Shown: positions 35,123-44,149 of the stretch, piece by piece
How the letters are laid out: every line of letters begins with the position of its first letter
Position numbering within the stretch: the first letter of the stretch is position 1
NCBI RefSeq assembly: GCF_002002865.1
Contig: NZ_CP019508.1
Span: 3,500,520-3,564,519 of the forward strand
Length of the DNA stretch: 64,000 bases
Direction of reading: 5' to 3'
Origin: Brevundimonas sp. LM2
GTDB lineage: Bacteria; Pseudomonadota; Alphaproteobacteria; Caulobacterales; Caulobacteraceae
Notes under the pieces: generated by a model
What the model was told of the DNA's origin: nothing
Database searches by the model: none
Seen by the model: the letters and a program-made list of their open reading frames with translations, nothing else
Made by a program: the position numbers and the translations under genes

Positions 35123-35478
35123 CCGAGCAGACGGTTCAGCGCGTCGATCAGTTGCTGCGGCGGAAACGGCTTTTCCAGCACCAGGGTGGCGCCCGCCTCG
35201 GCCGCGCGCTCGAGCAAAGCCGGATCGGCGTGTCCGGTGATCAGGATCACGCGCGTGTTCAGCCCCTCGGCGCGCAGCGCGCGTGCCACCTCCACGCCGC
35301 TCATGCCCGGCATCCGGATGTCGCAGACCAGACAGTCGGGCGCGCGGTCTGCGACGCCTTGCATGAAGGTCGAGGGATCCGCGTGCGTCGTCACGACGAA
35401 CCCGTGGGCCTCCAGCAGAAACGCCAGCGACTCGCGAAAGGCCGCGTCGTCGTCGAGAATCTCGACCGCGTGGGTCAT
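35119..35478 (-). CDS. Receiver-only response regulator
   Basis: A 119-residue single receiver domain. Acidic pocket residues LDDD at 8-11, the phosphorylated Asp53 in VCDIRMPGMSG, Thr in ILITGHAD, and the Lys in VLEKPFPP are all present. No output domain follows, so it acts through another protein or as a phosphate sink. Its ATG overlaps the stop of the kinase gene by ATGA, making the kinase its likely partner. It is FixJ-like in sequence. Confidence 0.93.
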   Translation of the reverse strand: MTHAVEILDDDAAFRESLAFLLEAHGFVVTTHADPSTFMQGVADRAPDCLVCDIRMPGMSGVEVARALRAEGLNTRVILITGHADPALLERAAEAGATLVLEKPFPPQQLIDALNRLLG

Positions 35479-37058
35479 CGGTCGTCATCCTCGGGTTCTG
35501 CCAGCGGCAGGGTGAAGCGGAACACCGTGCCGCCGTCCAGGGCAGGCTCCGCCCAGATGCGTCCGCCGTGCGCTTCGACGATGGTTCGGCAGATCGACAG
35601 GCCGACGCCCATGCCGCGCTTGCCCTTGGTGCTGACGAAGGGTTCGAAGAGGGTCTTGGCCACGTCGGGGTCCAGGCCTGTCCCGTTGTCGGCGACCGAA
35701 ACCACCGCCATTCCGTCGTCGGACCGATCGCTGGTCACCTGAAGGACGGGCCGGGTCGCCTTCGACGTGGCGTCGAGGGCATTGCGGACCAGATTGTGAA
35801 TGACCTGCTCGATCTGGATCCGGTCGACCGTCACCTTCAGCCCGGGGGCGTCATGGCGGACATCCAGCACGACGTCCGGTGACGCGGCGCCCAGGCGGGC
35901 GAAGGCGCAGGCCTCGTCGACCAGGCCCGAAAGCGCCTCCGGCAGACGGACGTTGGCGTCGCCCGACACGAAGGAGCGCAGATGCCGGATGATCTGGCCG
36001 GCGCGAAGCGCCTCGGCGATCGCCTTGTCGAACTGGGACAGCAGCGGACTGTCCGGCGTCTGGCGCGCCACCAGGGCCCGGCACCCCTCGACATAGTTGG
36101 TGATCGATCCCAGGGGCTGGTTCAGCTCATGCGCCAGGGCCGCCGCCATCTCGCCCATGGCCGAAAGGCGGGACTCCTGACGAAGCCGGGCCTCCAACTG
36201 CTTGCGTTCGGTGATGTCGAACGACAGGCCGACCAGCCCGGTCAGACGGCCGTCGGCATCGTGCATCGGGGTCTTGGTCGACAGCCAGGTCCGCACGCCC
36301 TTCTTCGGGTGATCGACCAGCTCCTCCAGCGCCTGGGCCACGCCCCCGGCCATGACCCGACGGTCATGCTCCATGACCGCCTCGCCCTGTTCGGGATCGG
36401 CCAAGAACTCGCGGTCCGTCTGCCCCTCGACCTCCAGCCACGGCTTGCCGATCAGGTTCAGCGTGGCCCTGTTGGCCAGCAGCAGGCGGCCGTCGGGGTC
36501 TTTGGCATAGATCAGGCCCGGGGCCGCCTCGACGATGGTGCGCAGCAGGACGTCGGACTGCTGCTGATTCAGGACCGCGGCCCGCAGTTCCTCCTCGGTG
36601 TGATCGACCCGCAGGGCCAGTTCGGCCCGGGCGGCATCCAGTTCCTCCGCGATCTTCTGGCGCGCCTCGATCTCCAGCTGAAGGGTCTTGGCGGAGGGTA
36701 TGGCGAGAAGGCGGGGAATCAGCCGGTAGAGGGCGATTGCGGTCACGACCGAGGCGATGGCCGTCACGGCCTTGAGCCACCCCGTGGTGATGTAGATGGG
36801 ATGCCACATCGTGATGATGCCCATCACATGGGTCAGGCCGCACAGACCGATGAAGGCCGCGAACAACAGGGCCAGGGCACGGTGCCCGCAGTCTAGGTCG
36901 TCGCGCATTCTGACGAAGCGCGCGATGCTGAACGGGATGGCGAAATAGGCGGCCGCGATCAGCGCATCGGAGGCGATGTGCAAAAACATCAGCTCGGGAC
37001 GCCACAGGATGCACATGCCGTGGGGCATGAAGCCCTCAACCTCGTGCAAGAAATGCAT
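35475..37058 (-). CDS. PAS histidine kinase with ethylene-receptor-like sensor
   Basis: A 527-residue kinase. Residues 1-120 form a three-helix membrane domain resembling plant ETR1: SDALIAAAYFAIPFSIARFV, AAFIGLCGLTHVMGI and a third helix with WHPIY in between. Residues Asp31, Tyr38, Ile70, Cys73 and His77 fall where ETR1 has Asp25, Tyr32, Ile62, Cys65 and His69, the Cu(I) and ethylene site. A coiled coil, a PAS domain (IVEAAPGLIYAKDPDGRLLL), the FixL-like histidine box (MAAALAHELNQPLGSI) and the ATPase parts (NLVRNALDA, DNGTGLDP, GMGVGLSIC) follow. The ATG at 37058 was chosen since AAGGAA lies six bases upstream; TTG at 37112 would add 18 residues. Confidence 0.88.
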   Translation of the reverse strand: MHFLHEVEGFMPHGMCILWRPELMFLHIASDALIAAAYFAIPFSIARFVRMRDDLDCGHRALALLFAAFIGLCGLTHVMGIITMWHPIYITTGWLKAVTAIASVVTAIALYRLIPRLLAIPSAKTLQLEIEARQKIAEELDAARAELALRVDHTEEELRAAVLNQQQSDVLLRTIVEAAPGLIYAKDPDGRLLLANRATLNLIGKPWLEVEGQTDREFLADPEQGEAVMEHDRRVMAGGVAQALEELVDHPKKGVRTWLSTKTPMHDADGRLTGLVGLSFDITERKQLEARLRQESRLSAMGEMAAALAHELNQPLGSITNYVEGCRALVARQTPDSPLLSQFDKAIAEALRAGQIIRHLRSFVSGDANVRLPEALSGLVDEACAFARLGAASPDVVLDVRHDAPGLKVTVDRIQIEQVIHNLVRNALDATSKATRPVLQVTSDRSDDGMAVVSVADNGTGLDPDVAKTLFEPFVSTKGKRGMGVGLSICRTIVEAHGGRIWAEPALDGGTVFRFTLPLAEPEDDDR

Positions 37059-37170
37059 GCGTGTTCCTTGCCAGACGGTCGTGAGGCCGGATGCCAGGAC
37101 CTCTGGCGTCAAGGTGTATCAGAGTCCCCTGCAGAGGAAAGGCACGCTCTGTCCGCGCGTTGCGCCGGCA

Positions 37171-40071
37171 TCAAGCGCGCCCCGGCCGCGCCTGATCGGC
37201 CAGGAAGCCCCGCGTCAGCTCGATCGCCTCGACCAGGCTCATCCGCTGGACCTCGGTCCCCGGGGGCAGGGCGGCGAAAAGGCGAGTCGGGGTCGCAGCG
37301 TCCAGCATGACGAACATCCCCTTGTCGTCGGCGCGGCGGATCAGGCGGCCGAAGGCCTGGGCGATACGGGCCCGGGCCAGGGCGTCGTCATAGCCCTTGG
37401 CCCCGAACTTCTCGCGCCGCGCCTTGTGCAGCAGGTCGGGGCGCGGCCAGGGCACGCGGTCGAAGGCGAGCAGGCGAAGGGACCGCCCCGGCACGTCGAC
37501 GCCGTCCCGGACCGCGTCGGTGCCCAGCAGGCAACTGTCCGCTTCGGCGCGGAAGATGTCGACCAGGGCCCCGACCTCCAGCGGATCGACGTGCTGGGCG
37601 TAGAGCGGGATCTGGGCCTTGGCCAGATCCGGCCCCAGCCGCTCATAGACTGCCTTCAACCGGCGGATGGCGGTGAACAGGCCAAGTCCCCCGCCCCCGG
37701 CCGCCAGGAACAGCTCGCGCATCGCCGCCGCCGTCTGGCGCGGATCGTCCTTGGCCACGTCGTTGACGACGATGACCCGGCTGTTGGCGGCATAGTCGAA
37801 CGGGCTCTCGACCTTCAGCGTCCGCGCCGGTTCGATCAGGCGGGCGGCCCCGGTGCGCATCCGGGCCATGCCGAACAGGTCGCCGCCGCTGGCCTCGGCG
37901 ATCGGATCGGACAGGGTGGCGCTGGTCACCAGCACCCCGTGGGCGGGCAGGATGACGGCGGCCTCCAGCGGCACGGTCGGGTCGATCCAGTGGCGGCGCA
38001 GCGCCACGTCGTGGATCCGGCCGAAGGCGGTCTCGACCGACAGCCAGTCGACGAAGTCCGGATCGGGCTGGTCGCCCGCGTCCTGCAGCGCCGCCAGCAT
38101 GGAACGCCAGCCGGGCAGGGTCATGCGGGCGCGCCGGTCGAGGCCCCGCAGCGCCCCCTCGATCCGCGCCCGGGCCGAGCCGTCCAGCTCGGCCGCCTCG
38201 TCGTCCAGAATATCCTCCAGATGGCGGGCCAGGGCCAGCAGGGGGGCCTCGACCGCGGCCAGGGCCTGGGCCGCCCCGCGCGCGGTCTCCAGCAGGGGCT
38301 CGGTCGCGGGACGGACGCCGCATTCGGTGCCGAACTCCGACGCGCCGGAAGACGCCGCCTCCGAGGTGCGGGCGCGGATCTGTTCCAGGGCCGCCATCAG
38401 GAACTGTTCGATCGGGCCGACCGGGTTGACCTCCCCGGACGGCGGCGCGATGCGGCCCGATATGCCCTCGCCGGGCAGGGCCGCGGCGGCGCGGATGGCG
38501 TCCTGCAAGGCCTTCGCCGCCGCCTCGTTGTCGGCGCACAGGTCGCCCAGCCGCTGTTCCAGCCCGCGCCCGCGCCGGCCCCGCCCCTCGGGCCCCCGGA
38601 TCCAGCGCCGCAGCTCGGCCGCCTCCTGGCCCGACAGACAGGCGGAGAAGGCGCTGTCGGCGGCGTCGAACAGGTGGTGGCCCTCGTCGAAGACGATCCG
38701 CTTCAGGGCGGCGGTCTCGCCGTCCTGTTTCAAGCCCCGCGCCGACCGGGCCCCGTCGAAGGCGGCCTGGGTCATCACCAGGGCGTGGTTGGCAACGACC
38801 AGATCGGCCCGGCGGCTGGCGCGAATGGTCTTCTCGACGAAACAGGTGCGGTAGTGCGGGCAGGCCGCGTGGACGCATTCGCCGCGCCGGTCGACCAGAT
38901 TGCCCGCGCTGGCCTGCTGGCTCGGCGGGGTGGCGAACAGGCCGGGCAGCCAGCCGGGGAAGTCGCCCCCGGTCATGTCGCCGTCCCGGCTGTGCATCGC
39001 CCAGCGGCTGGTCAGGGCCAGACCGATCAGGTCGCCGTTCCCCAGCTGGGCCGCCTGGACCATGTCCTGCAGGTTCAGCAGGCACAGGTAGTTCTCGCGG
39101 CCCTTGCGGACCACGGTCTTGCGCTTGCGCTCGACCGGATCGGGCCACAGGGCGGCGCTCTCGCGGTCGATCTGGCGTTGCAACGCGCGGGTGTAGGTGG
39201 AGACCCAGGCGGCCCCCTGGTTCCGCTCGGCCCACAGGGAGGCGGGGGCCAGATAGCCGAGCGTCTTGCCGGTGCCGGTGCCCGCCTCGGCCAGCAGCAT
39301 GCGCGGCCGGCCTTCCTCGTTGCGCGGTGAGAAGGCGTAGGCGGCCTCGGCGGCATAGTCGGACTGGGTCGGGCGTTTTTCGTCGAGACCCGAGGCCTGC
39401 AGCAGCTTCTCCAGCCGGATACGGGCGGATTCGGAATCGACCGGCGAGGAGCCGGCCTCCCCGCGCGGGGCCTCGTCCTCCCACTCGGGCAACCGCGACC
39501 AGGCGTCGAGGCCGGAGCCTCGATGCTGACGCGCCCGCAGCGGACCGGCCTGGAGCGCGCCGGTGACGCGGTCGGCCCAGGCCCAGCCGGCGCGCCCGAG
39601 CGTCTCGGCCAGGGTGAAGGCGTCCTCGCGATGCGGATAGGCGGGGTCGGCCAGTTCCTTCAGCAGGACGGCGGCGGCGTCGCGCAGGGCCGCCGCCTGC
39701 GCCTCGGCGCCCTTCGGTTCGGCCATGCCGAGCGCCAGGGCCAGACCGCTGGGCGACGGTGCGCAGAAGCTCGCAGGCCGCACGAAGGCCCACAGCTCCA
39801 GAACGTCCAGCAGGTCCGGGGACCGGGGCGGCGGCGACAGGCCCAGCCGGCGGGCGGTCAGCGAGGCGTGGGCGACCAGAACCGGTCCTCCGAGGAACAC
39901 CCCCTCCGCCGCCCCGCGCCCGATCTTGCGCGCGCCGTCCTCGTCACAGATCGCGCCCGCGCCCGGCGGCACGGCCAGCGCCGGCGGCAGGACCAGCCAG
40001 CGATCGGCCCCGGTCAGGCTGCGGGTGGAGAGGACGGATTCGTCGGACACAGAGGGAAGATAGCGGTTCAC
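37171..40071 (-). CDS. DinG/XPD-type ATP-dependent DNA helicase
   Basis: A 966-residue helicase. An N-terminal 250-residue region (WLVLPPALAVPPGAGAICDE, LLDVLELWAFVRPASFC) precedes the helicase core: Walker A AEAGTGTGKTLGYL, the DEAH-like box FDEGHHLFDAADSA, and motif VI near RIAQAFGRLIRRADDKG. Cysteines in GECVHAACPHYRTCF and the earlier YLCLLNL fit the iron-sulfur cluster of XPD/DinG helicases. It unwinds DNA 5' to 3' in repair or at R-loops. GTG at 40071 is the start used here; GTG at 40050 is equally possible, and neither has a clear ribosome site. Confidence 0.88.
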   Translation of the reverse strand: MNRYLPSVSDESVLSTRSLTGADRWLVLPPALAVPPGAGAICDEDGARKIGRGAAEGVFLGGPVLVAHASLTARRLGLSPPPRSPDLLDVLELWAFVRPASFCAPSPSGLALALGMAEPKGAEAQAAALRDAAAVLLKELADPAYPHREDAFTLAETLGRAGWAWADRVTGALQAGPLRARQHRGSGLDAWSRLPEWEDEAPRGEAGSSPVDSESARIRLEKLLQASGLDEKRPTQSDYAAEAAYAFSPRNEEGRPRMLLAEAGTGTGKTLGYLAPASLWAERNQGAAWVSTYTRALQRQIDRESAALWPDPVERKRKTVVRKGRENYLCLLNLQDMVQAAQLGNGDLIGLALTSRWAMHSRDGDMTGGDFPGWLPGLFATPPSQQASAGNLVDRRGECVHAACPHYRTCFVEKTIRASRRADLVVANHALVMTQAAFDGARSARGLKQDGETAALKRIVFDEGHHLFDAADSAFSACLSGQEAAELRRWIRGPEGRGRRGRGLEQRLGDLCADNEAAAKALQDAIRAAAALPGEGISGRIAPPSGEVNPVGPIEQFLMAALEQIRARTSEAASSGASEFGTECGVRPATEPLLETARGAAQALAAVEAPLLALARHLEDILDDEAAELDGSARARIEGALRGLDRRARMTLPGWRSMLAALQDAGDQPDPDFVDWLSVETAFGRIHDVALRRHWIDPTVPLEAAVILPAHGVLVTSATLSDPIAEASGGDLFGMARMRTGAARLIEPARTLKVESPFDYAANSRVIVVNDVAKDDPRQTAAAMRELFLAAGGGGLGLFTAIRRLKAVYERLGPDLAKAQIPLYAQHVDPLEVGALVDIFRAEADSCLLGTDAVRDGVDVPGRSLRLLAFDRVPWPRPDLLHKARREKFGAKGYDDALARARIAQAFGRLIRRADDKGMFVMLDAATPTRLFAALPPGTEVQRMSLVEAIELTRGFLADQARPGRA

Positions 40072-40156
40072 GCTGCGAAACGGAACGGGAACATCGTGTT
40101 GCCGCCCTCTCTGCCTCATGGTATGGCCATACGGTCTAGCCAGAGGAGCGAACGTC

Positions 40157-40402
40157 GTGAACTGGAGCCTGGCCAAGGCCAAGGACAATCTGTCCGAGGT
40201 GGTCCGTCGCGCGACAAGCGAGGGCCCACAAAGCATCACCGTGCATGGCGAGGAAGCGGCGGTCGTTCTCTCCAAGGCCGACTTCGACAGCCTGCGCTCG
40301 CCGGCGACTCCCAAGACGTTCAAGGCCTGGCTTCGCGCGATGGATTTCGACGGTGTGGACCTCAGCCGCGACCAGACCCCGGCGAAAGAGCTGGACCTTT
40401 GA
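40157..40402 (+). CDS. Phd/YefM-type antitoxin
   Basis: An 81-residue antitoxin. WSLAKAKDNLSEVVRRATSE and VVLSKADFDSL match the DNA-binding Phd/YefM N-terminal domain. The GTG start has an AGAGGAG site eight bases upstream. The C-terminal part, rich in charged residues, should wrap the toxin. The stop overlaps the TTG start of the PIN toxin gene (TTGA). Such antitoxins repress their own promoter. Confidence 0.85.
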   Translation: MNWSLAKAKDNLSEVVRRATSEGPQSITVHGEEAAVVLSKADFDSLRSPATPKTFKAWLRAMDFDGVDLSRDQTPAKELDL

Positions 40403-40818
40403 AATGGCTGCTGGACACGAATGCGTTCAGTGAGCCGGGCAGGGCCCGACCCGATGCCGGGTTCGCCGACTGGTTCGAACGCACCGACGAAGCGGACATG
40501 GTCCTGAGCGTCGTGACGATCGGAGAAATGGACCGGGGATTGGCGCTGATGGCCGAGGGCGCTCGCAAGATCCGGCTTGAAGCCATCAATCGGGGCGCGC
40601 TGCAGGCCTTCGACGGCCATATCCTGCCGATCGACCTCAGGACGGCCAGGCTCTGGGGCGACCTGTCCGCGCGGTTGAAGGCAGACGGTCTGAACTTTGG
40701 CGTGCCCGACGAGATGATCGCCGCGACCGCCCTTCAGCACGGCTTGACGGTGGTCTCACGCGATCGTCGCCCGTTCGACGCGAGTGGTTGTCGCGTCCTG
40801 TCGCCATGGAGCGAATGA
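40399..40818 (+). CDS. PIN-domain (VapC-type) toxin
   Basis: A 139-residue PIN nuclease. LLDTNAFSEPGR gives the first Asp, VVTIGEMDRGL the Glu, and FGVPDEMIAATALQHGLTVV and SRDRRPFD the C-terminal acidic residues. It would cut RNA, often tRNA, when free. It starts with a TTG that overlaps the antitoxin stop and ends in the ATGA that begins the DNA-repair helicase gene, which makes a four-gene coupled unit. Confidence 0.85.
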   Translation: MKWLLDTNAFSEPGRARPDAGFADWFERTDEADMVLSVVTIGEMDRGLALMAEGARKIRLEAINRGALQAFDGHILPIDLRTARLWGDLSARLKADGLNFGVPDEMIAATALQHGLTVVSRDRRPFDASGCRVLSPWSE

Positions 40819-43409
40819 CGACGGCCCTCCCTCCCCTGTTCGCCGACTGGTTCGCGTCTCGCGGCTGGAGCCCTCGCAGGCATCAGCTGGAGATGATCGC
40901 GGCGGCGCAGGCCGGGTCGCACGCCCTGCTGGTCGCCCCGACCGGGGGCGGCAAGACGCTCGCCGGCTTCCTGCCCAGTCTGATCGATCTGGCCGAGCGC
41001 GGCCCCCGCCCCGAGTTCGGACCGGGCAGCGGGATCCATACGATCTATGTCTCGCCGCTGAAGGCCCTGACCACCGACGTCGAGCGCAACCTGATGACGC
41101 CGATCCGCGAGATCGGGCTGAACATCCATGTCGAGAGCCGCACCGGCGACACCAAACAGTCCAAGAAGCAGCGCCAGCGCGACAACCCGCCGGACATCCT
41201 GCTGACCACGCCCGAGCAACTGGCGCTGTTCTGCGCCTGGGGCGGGGCGCGGGCCTATTTCGCCGAGCTGAAATGCATCGTTCTGGATGAGGTCCACGCC
41301 ATCTGGTCGGGCAAGCGCGGCGACCTGCTGAACCTCGGCCTGGCCCGACTGCAGAGCTTTTCGCCGGGACTGCGCCGCGTGGCCCTGTCGGCGACGATCG
41401 ATGATCCCCACCTGATCGCGGAGTGGCTGGCACCCAACCTCCCCCCCCTGGGGGGAGACAGCGCGCGCCAGCGCGCAGAGGGGGGCCTGTCCGCCCTGAC
41501 GGGCCCCCCTCTGGCGACTGCGTCGCCTGTCTCCGCCCAGGGGGCGGAGATTGTCATCGTCAAGGGCGACCCCGGCGCCGTCCCCATCATCGACGTGCTG
41601 GTGTCCGAGGGCCGCGTGCCGTGGGCGGGGCACACCGGCCAGCATGCCATCCCCGAGGTCTATGCCGCGATCCAGAAGGCTCAGCTGGCGCTCGTCTTCG
41701 TCAACACCCGCTGGCAGTCGGAATTCGTGTTCCAGCAGCTGTGGGCCGTCAACGACGACAACCTGCCGATCGGCCTGCACCACGGCTCCCTGGCCGCCGA
41801 GCAGCGTCGCAAGGTCGAGGCGGCGATGGCGCGGGGCGAGCTGCGCGCCGTGGTCTGCACCTCGACGCTGGATCTGGGCATCGACTGGGGCGACGTCGAC
41901 CTGGTGATCCAGATGGCGGCCCCCAAAGGATCCAGCCGCCTGGTGCAGCGCATCGGCCGGGCCAACCACCGGCTGGACGAGCCGTCGCGCGCCCTGATGG
42001 TCCCGGCCAGCCGGTTCGAGCTGCTGGAATGCCAGGCGGCGCGCGAGGCCGTGGCCGAAAACGCCTTCGACTGGGAGCCGCATCACATCGGCACGCTGGA
42101 CACCCTGGCCCAGCATGTGATGGGCGTCGCCTGTTCGGAACCGTTCGACCTGGACGTCCTGCACGCCGAGGTGACGTCGTGCTCGCCCTATCGCGGCCTG
42201 AGCTATGAGGCGTTCGAGGAGGTGGTCGATCTCGTCGCCACAGGCGGATACGCGCTGCGCACCTATGACCGGTTCGCGCGGATCGTGCGGACGCCGGAGG
42301 GGACGTGGACGGTGCGAAATCAGCTGGTCGCCCAGCGCCACCGAATGAACGTCGGGGCCATCGTGACGGCGGGCACGCTGAACCTGAAGATCGCCTCGCG
42401 GCGCGGGGGGGCCTCCAAACAGCTGATCGGGGGGCGCAAGGTCGGCGAGGCCGAGGAGTGGTATTTCGAACAGCTGGCCCCGGGCGACACCTTCGTCTTC
42501 GCGGGCCAGGTCTGGGCTTTCCAGGGCATCGTCGGCATGGATGCGCTCGTGACCCACGCGACCGACAAGGACCCCAAGATCCCCTCCTGGGGCGGGTCGC
42601 AATTCCCTCTGGGGACCTCGCTCGCCGCCCGGGTTCGGGCCATGGTGCAGGACCGCGACCACTGGCGGGTCCTGCCGGTCGACGTCCAGGAATGGCTGGA
42701 GCTGCAGGCCGAGCGGTCGATGATCCCCGACGCCGACAGCCTGCTGGTCGAGACCTTTCCGCGCGGCACCCGCCATTTCATGGTGGGCTATCCGTTCGAG
42801 GGACGGCTGGCGCATTCGACGCTGTGCATGCTGCTGACCCGGCGACTGGATCGACTGGGGGTCGGGCCGCTGGGGTTCGTGGTCACCGACTATGCCTTCG
42901 CCATCTGGTCGATCCGGCCGATGGACGGGCTGGACTGGGACGCCCTGTTCCAGCCCGACATGCTGGGCGACGACCTGGAGGCCTGGCTGGAGGAGAGTTT
43001 CATGATGAAGCGCACCTTCCGCAATTGCGCCCTCGTTTCCGGCTTGATCGAGCGACGCCAGCCGGGGGCCGAGAAGACGGGCCGCCAGGTGACCTTTTCC
43101 ACGGACCTGATCTACGACGTGCTCCGCCGCCACCAGCCCGATCACCTTCTGCTGCGCACCGCGCGGTCCGACGCCGCCTCCGGCCTGCTGGACGTCGCGC
43201 GCCTGGGCCAGCTGCTGAGCCGGATCGCCGGTCACATCCGCCATGCGCCGCTGGAGCGCGCCTCGCCCTTCTGCGTGCCGGTGCTGGTGATGATCGGGCG
43301 CGAGCGGGTCGGCGGCGACGCGGCCGACATGATCCTGGAGGCCTCGGCCCAGGAATTGATCGACGAGGTCATGGACGACGCGCCGCCCGAACTGCTGGGC
43401 GCGGCATGA
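40815..43409 (+). CDS. Ligase-associated DNA-damage DEXH helicase (Lhr2-type)
   Basis: An 864-residue superfamily 2 helicase of the Lhr family. Motifs: APTGGGKTLAGFLP (Walker A), LDEVHAIW (DEVH), SATIDDP, LVFVNTRWQSEF, TSTLDLGIDWGDVD and QRIGRANHRLDEPSRA (motif VI), followed by a winged-helix and Lhr C-terminal region. It acts with PdeM, encoded next, in a DNA-damage response set that in some genomes includes a DNA ligase. The ATG at 40815 overlaps the toxin stop; ATG at 40806 would add three residues. After LAPNL an in-frame insertion of about 37 residues encoded by a palindromic repeat lies between helicase motifs. Confidence 0.92.
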   Translation: MTTALPPLFADWFASRGWSPRRHQLEMIAAAQAGSHALLVAPTGGGKTLAGFLPSLIDLAERGPRPEFGPGSGIHTIYVSPLKALTTDVERNLMTPIREIGLNIHVESRTGDTKQSKKQRQRDNPPDILLTTPEQLALFCAWGGARAYFAELKCIVLDEVHAIWSGKRGDLLNLGLARLQSFSPGLRRVALSATIDDPHLIAEWLAPNLPPLGGDSARQRAEGGLSALTGPPLATASPVSAQGAEIVIVKGDPGAVPIIDVLVSEGRVPWAGHTGQHAIPEVYAAIQKAQLALVFVNTRWQSEFVFQQLWAVNDDNLPIGLHHGSLAAEQRRKVEAAMARGELRAVVCTSTLDLGIDWGDVDLVIQMAAPKGSSRLVQRIGRANHRLDEPSRALMVPASRFELLECQAAREAVAENAFDWEPHHIGTLDTLAQHVMGVACSEPFDLDVLHAEVTSCSPYRGLSYEAFEEVVDLVATGGYALRTYDRFARIVRTPEGTWTVRNQLVAQRHRMNVGAIVTAGTLNLKIASRRGGASKQLIGGRKVGEAEEWYFEQLAPGDTFVFAGQVWAFQGIVGMDALVTHATDKDPKIPSWGGSQFPLGTSLAARVRAMVQDRDHWRVLPVDVQEWLELQAERSMIPDADSLLVETFPRGTRHFMVGYPFEGRLAHSTLCMLLTRRLDRLGVGPLGFVVTDYAFAIWSIRPMDGLDWDALFQPDMLGDDLEAWLEESFMMKRTFRNCALVSGLIERRQPGAEKTGRQVTFSTDLIYDVLRRHQPDHLLLRTARSDAASGLLDVARLGQLLSRIAGHIRHAPLERASPFCVPVLVMIGRERVGGDAADMILEASAQELIDEVMDDAPPELLGAA
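41438..41552. repeat. Palindromic repeat inserted in frame within the lhr2 gene
   Basis: Terminal inverted arms CTCCCCCCCTGGGGGGAG-ACAG and CTGTCTCC-GCCCAGGGGGCGGAG and inner arms of GAGGGGGGCC and GGCCCCCCTC form a structured 115-bp block. It adds about 37 codons (PLGGDSARQRAEGGLSA and following) to a conserved helicase without shifting the frame. The right half matches the DNA in the E2 gene at 57518-57568 closely. Confidence 0.85.
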
Positions 43410-44149
43410 ACGCGGCGCTGAAGGCCACCCTGACCCCCGCGCGTCGACCCTGCGGGTCGCTGTCGGTGCGGGTGATGGGGGAGCTGTGCGTGCTGCGCTG
43501 TTCGGGGGCTCTGTGGCTACCCGCCCATGGCACGCTGGTGGCGGGCGATCTCCACCTAGAGAAAGGGTCGGCCTTCGCCGCCCGGGGCCAGATGCTGCCG
43601 CCCTACGACAGCCGGGCGACCCTGGCCAAGCTGGAGGCGGAGATCGCCGACCTGGCCCCGGCGCGGGTCGTGCTGCTGGGCGACAGTTTTCACGACACGA
43701 AGTCGATCGGCCGCATGGCGGCGGGCGACCGAGACGGGCTGGACCGGCTGGCCGAGGGGCGCGACTGGATCTGGCTGGAGGGCAATCACGACCGCGAGGC
43801 CCTGGTGCAGGACGATGCGGCGGCCGTGACGCGCCTGCCCGGCCGGGTGGTGGGCGAGATGGACCTGGGGACCCTGTTCCTGACCCACGAACCGATGCCG
43901 GAGGCCCGGGCCGGAGAGGTGGCCGGGCACCTGCACCCCTGCGCCCGGGTGGTGGCCCACGGGCGGATGGTGCGCCGGCCCTGTTTCGTGACCGATGGCC
44001 GCAGGCTGATTCTGCCCGCCTTCGGGGCCTTCACCGGCGGACTGAACGTGCTGGACGCGGCCGTCGCCGGACTGTTCGCCGAGCGACCGATGGCAGCGGC
44101 TCTCGGCAAGGACCGGGTCCATGCCCTTGCCTGGACCGGCCTGGTCTAG
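43406..44149 (+). CDS. pdeM: Ligase-associated DNA-damage endonuclease PdeM
   Basis: A 247-residue calcineurin-like metallophosphoesterase. Metal-binding motifs are VAGDLHLEKG, VLLGDSFHD, WLEGNHDRE, LTHEPMPE and GHLHPCARV. It is the nuclease partner of the helicase encoded before it, and its ATG overlaps that gene's stop. The first 30 residues (ARRPCGSLSVRVMGELCVLR) are a beta-rich family-typical lead-in. Its stop shares a CTAG with the stop of the convergent DUF3429 gene. Confidence 0.92.
   Translation: MNAALKATLTPARRPCGSLSVRVMGELCVLRCSGALWLPAHGTLVAGDLHLEKGSAFAARGQMLPPYDSRATLAKLEAEIADLAPARVVLLGDSFHDTKSIGRMAAGDRDGLDRLAEGRDWIWLEGNHDREALVQDDAAAVTRLPGRVVGEMDLGTLFLTHEPMPEARAGEVAGHLHPCARVVAHGRMVRRPCFVTDGRRLILPAFGAFTGGLNVLDAAVAGLFAERPMAAALGKDRVHALAWTGLV

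Noticed and set aside
33449..35488. A 679-codon minus-strand frame through the MFS gene
   Set aside because: It is the mirror of the transporter gene; the plus strand has twelve helices and MFS motifs, the minus frame is His/Gln/Gly-rich shadow text.
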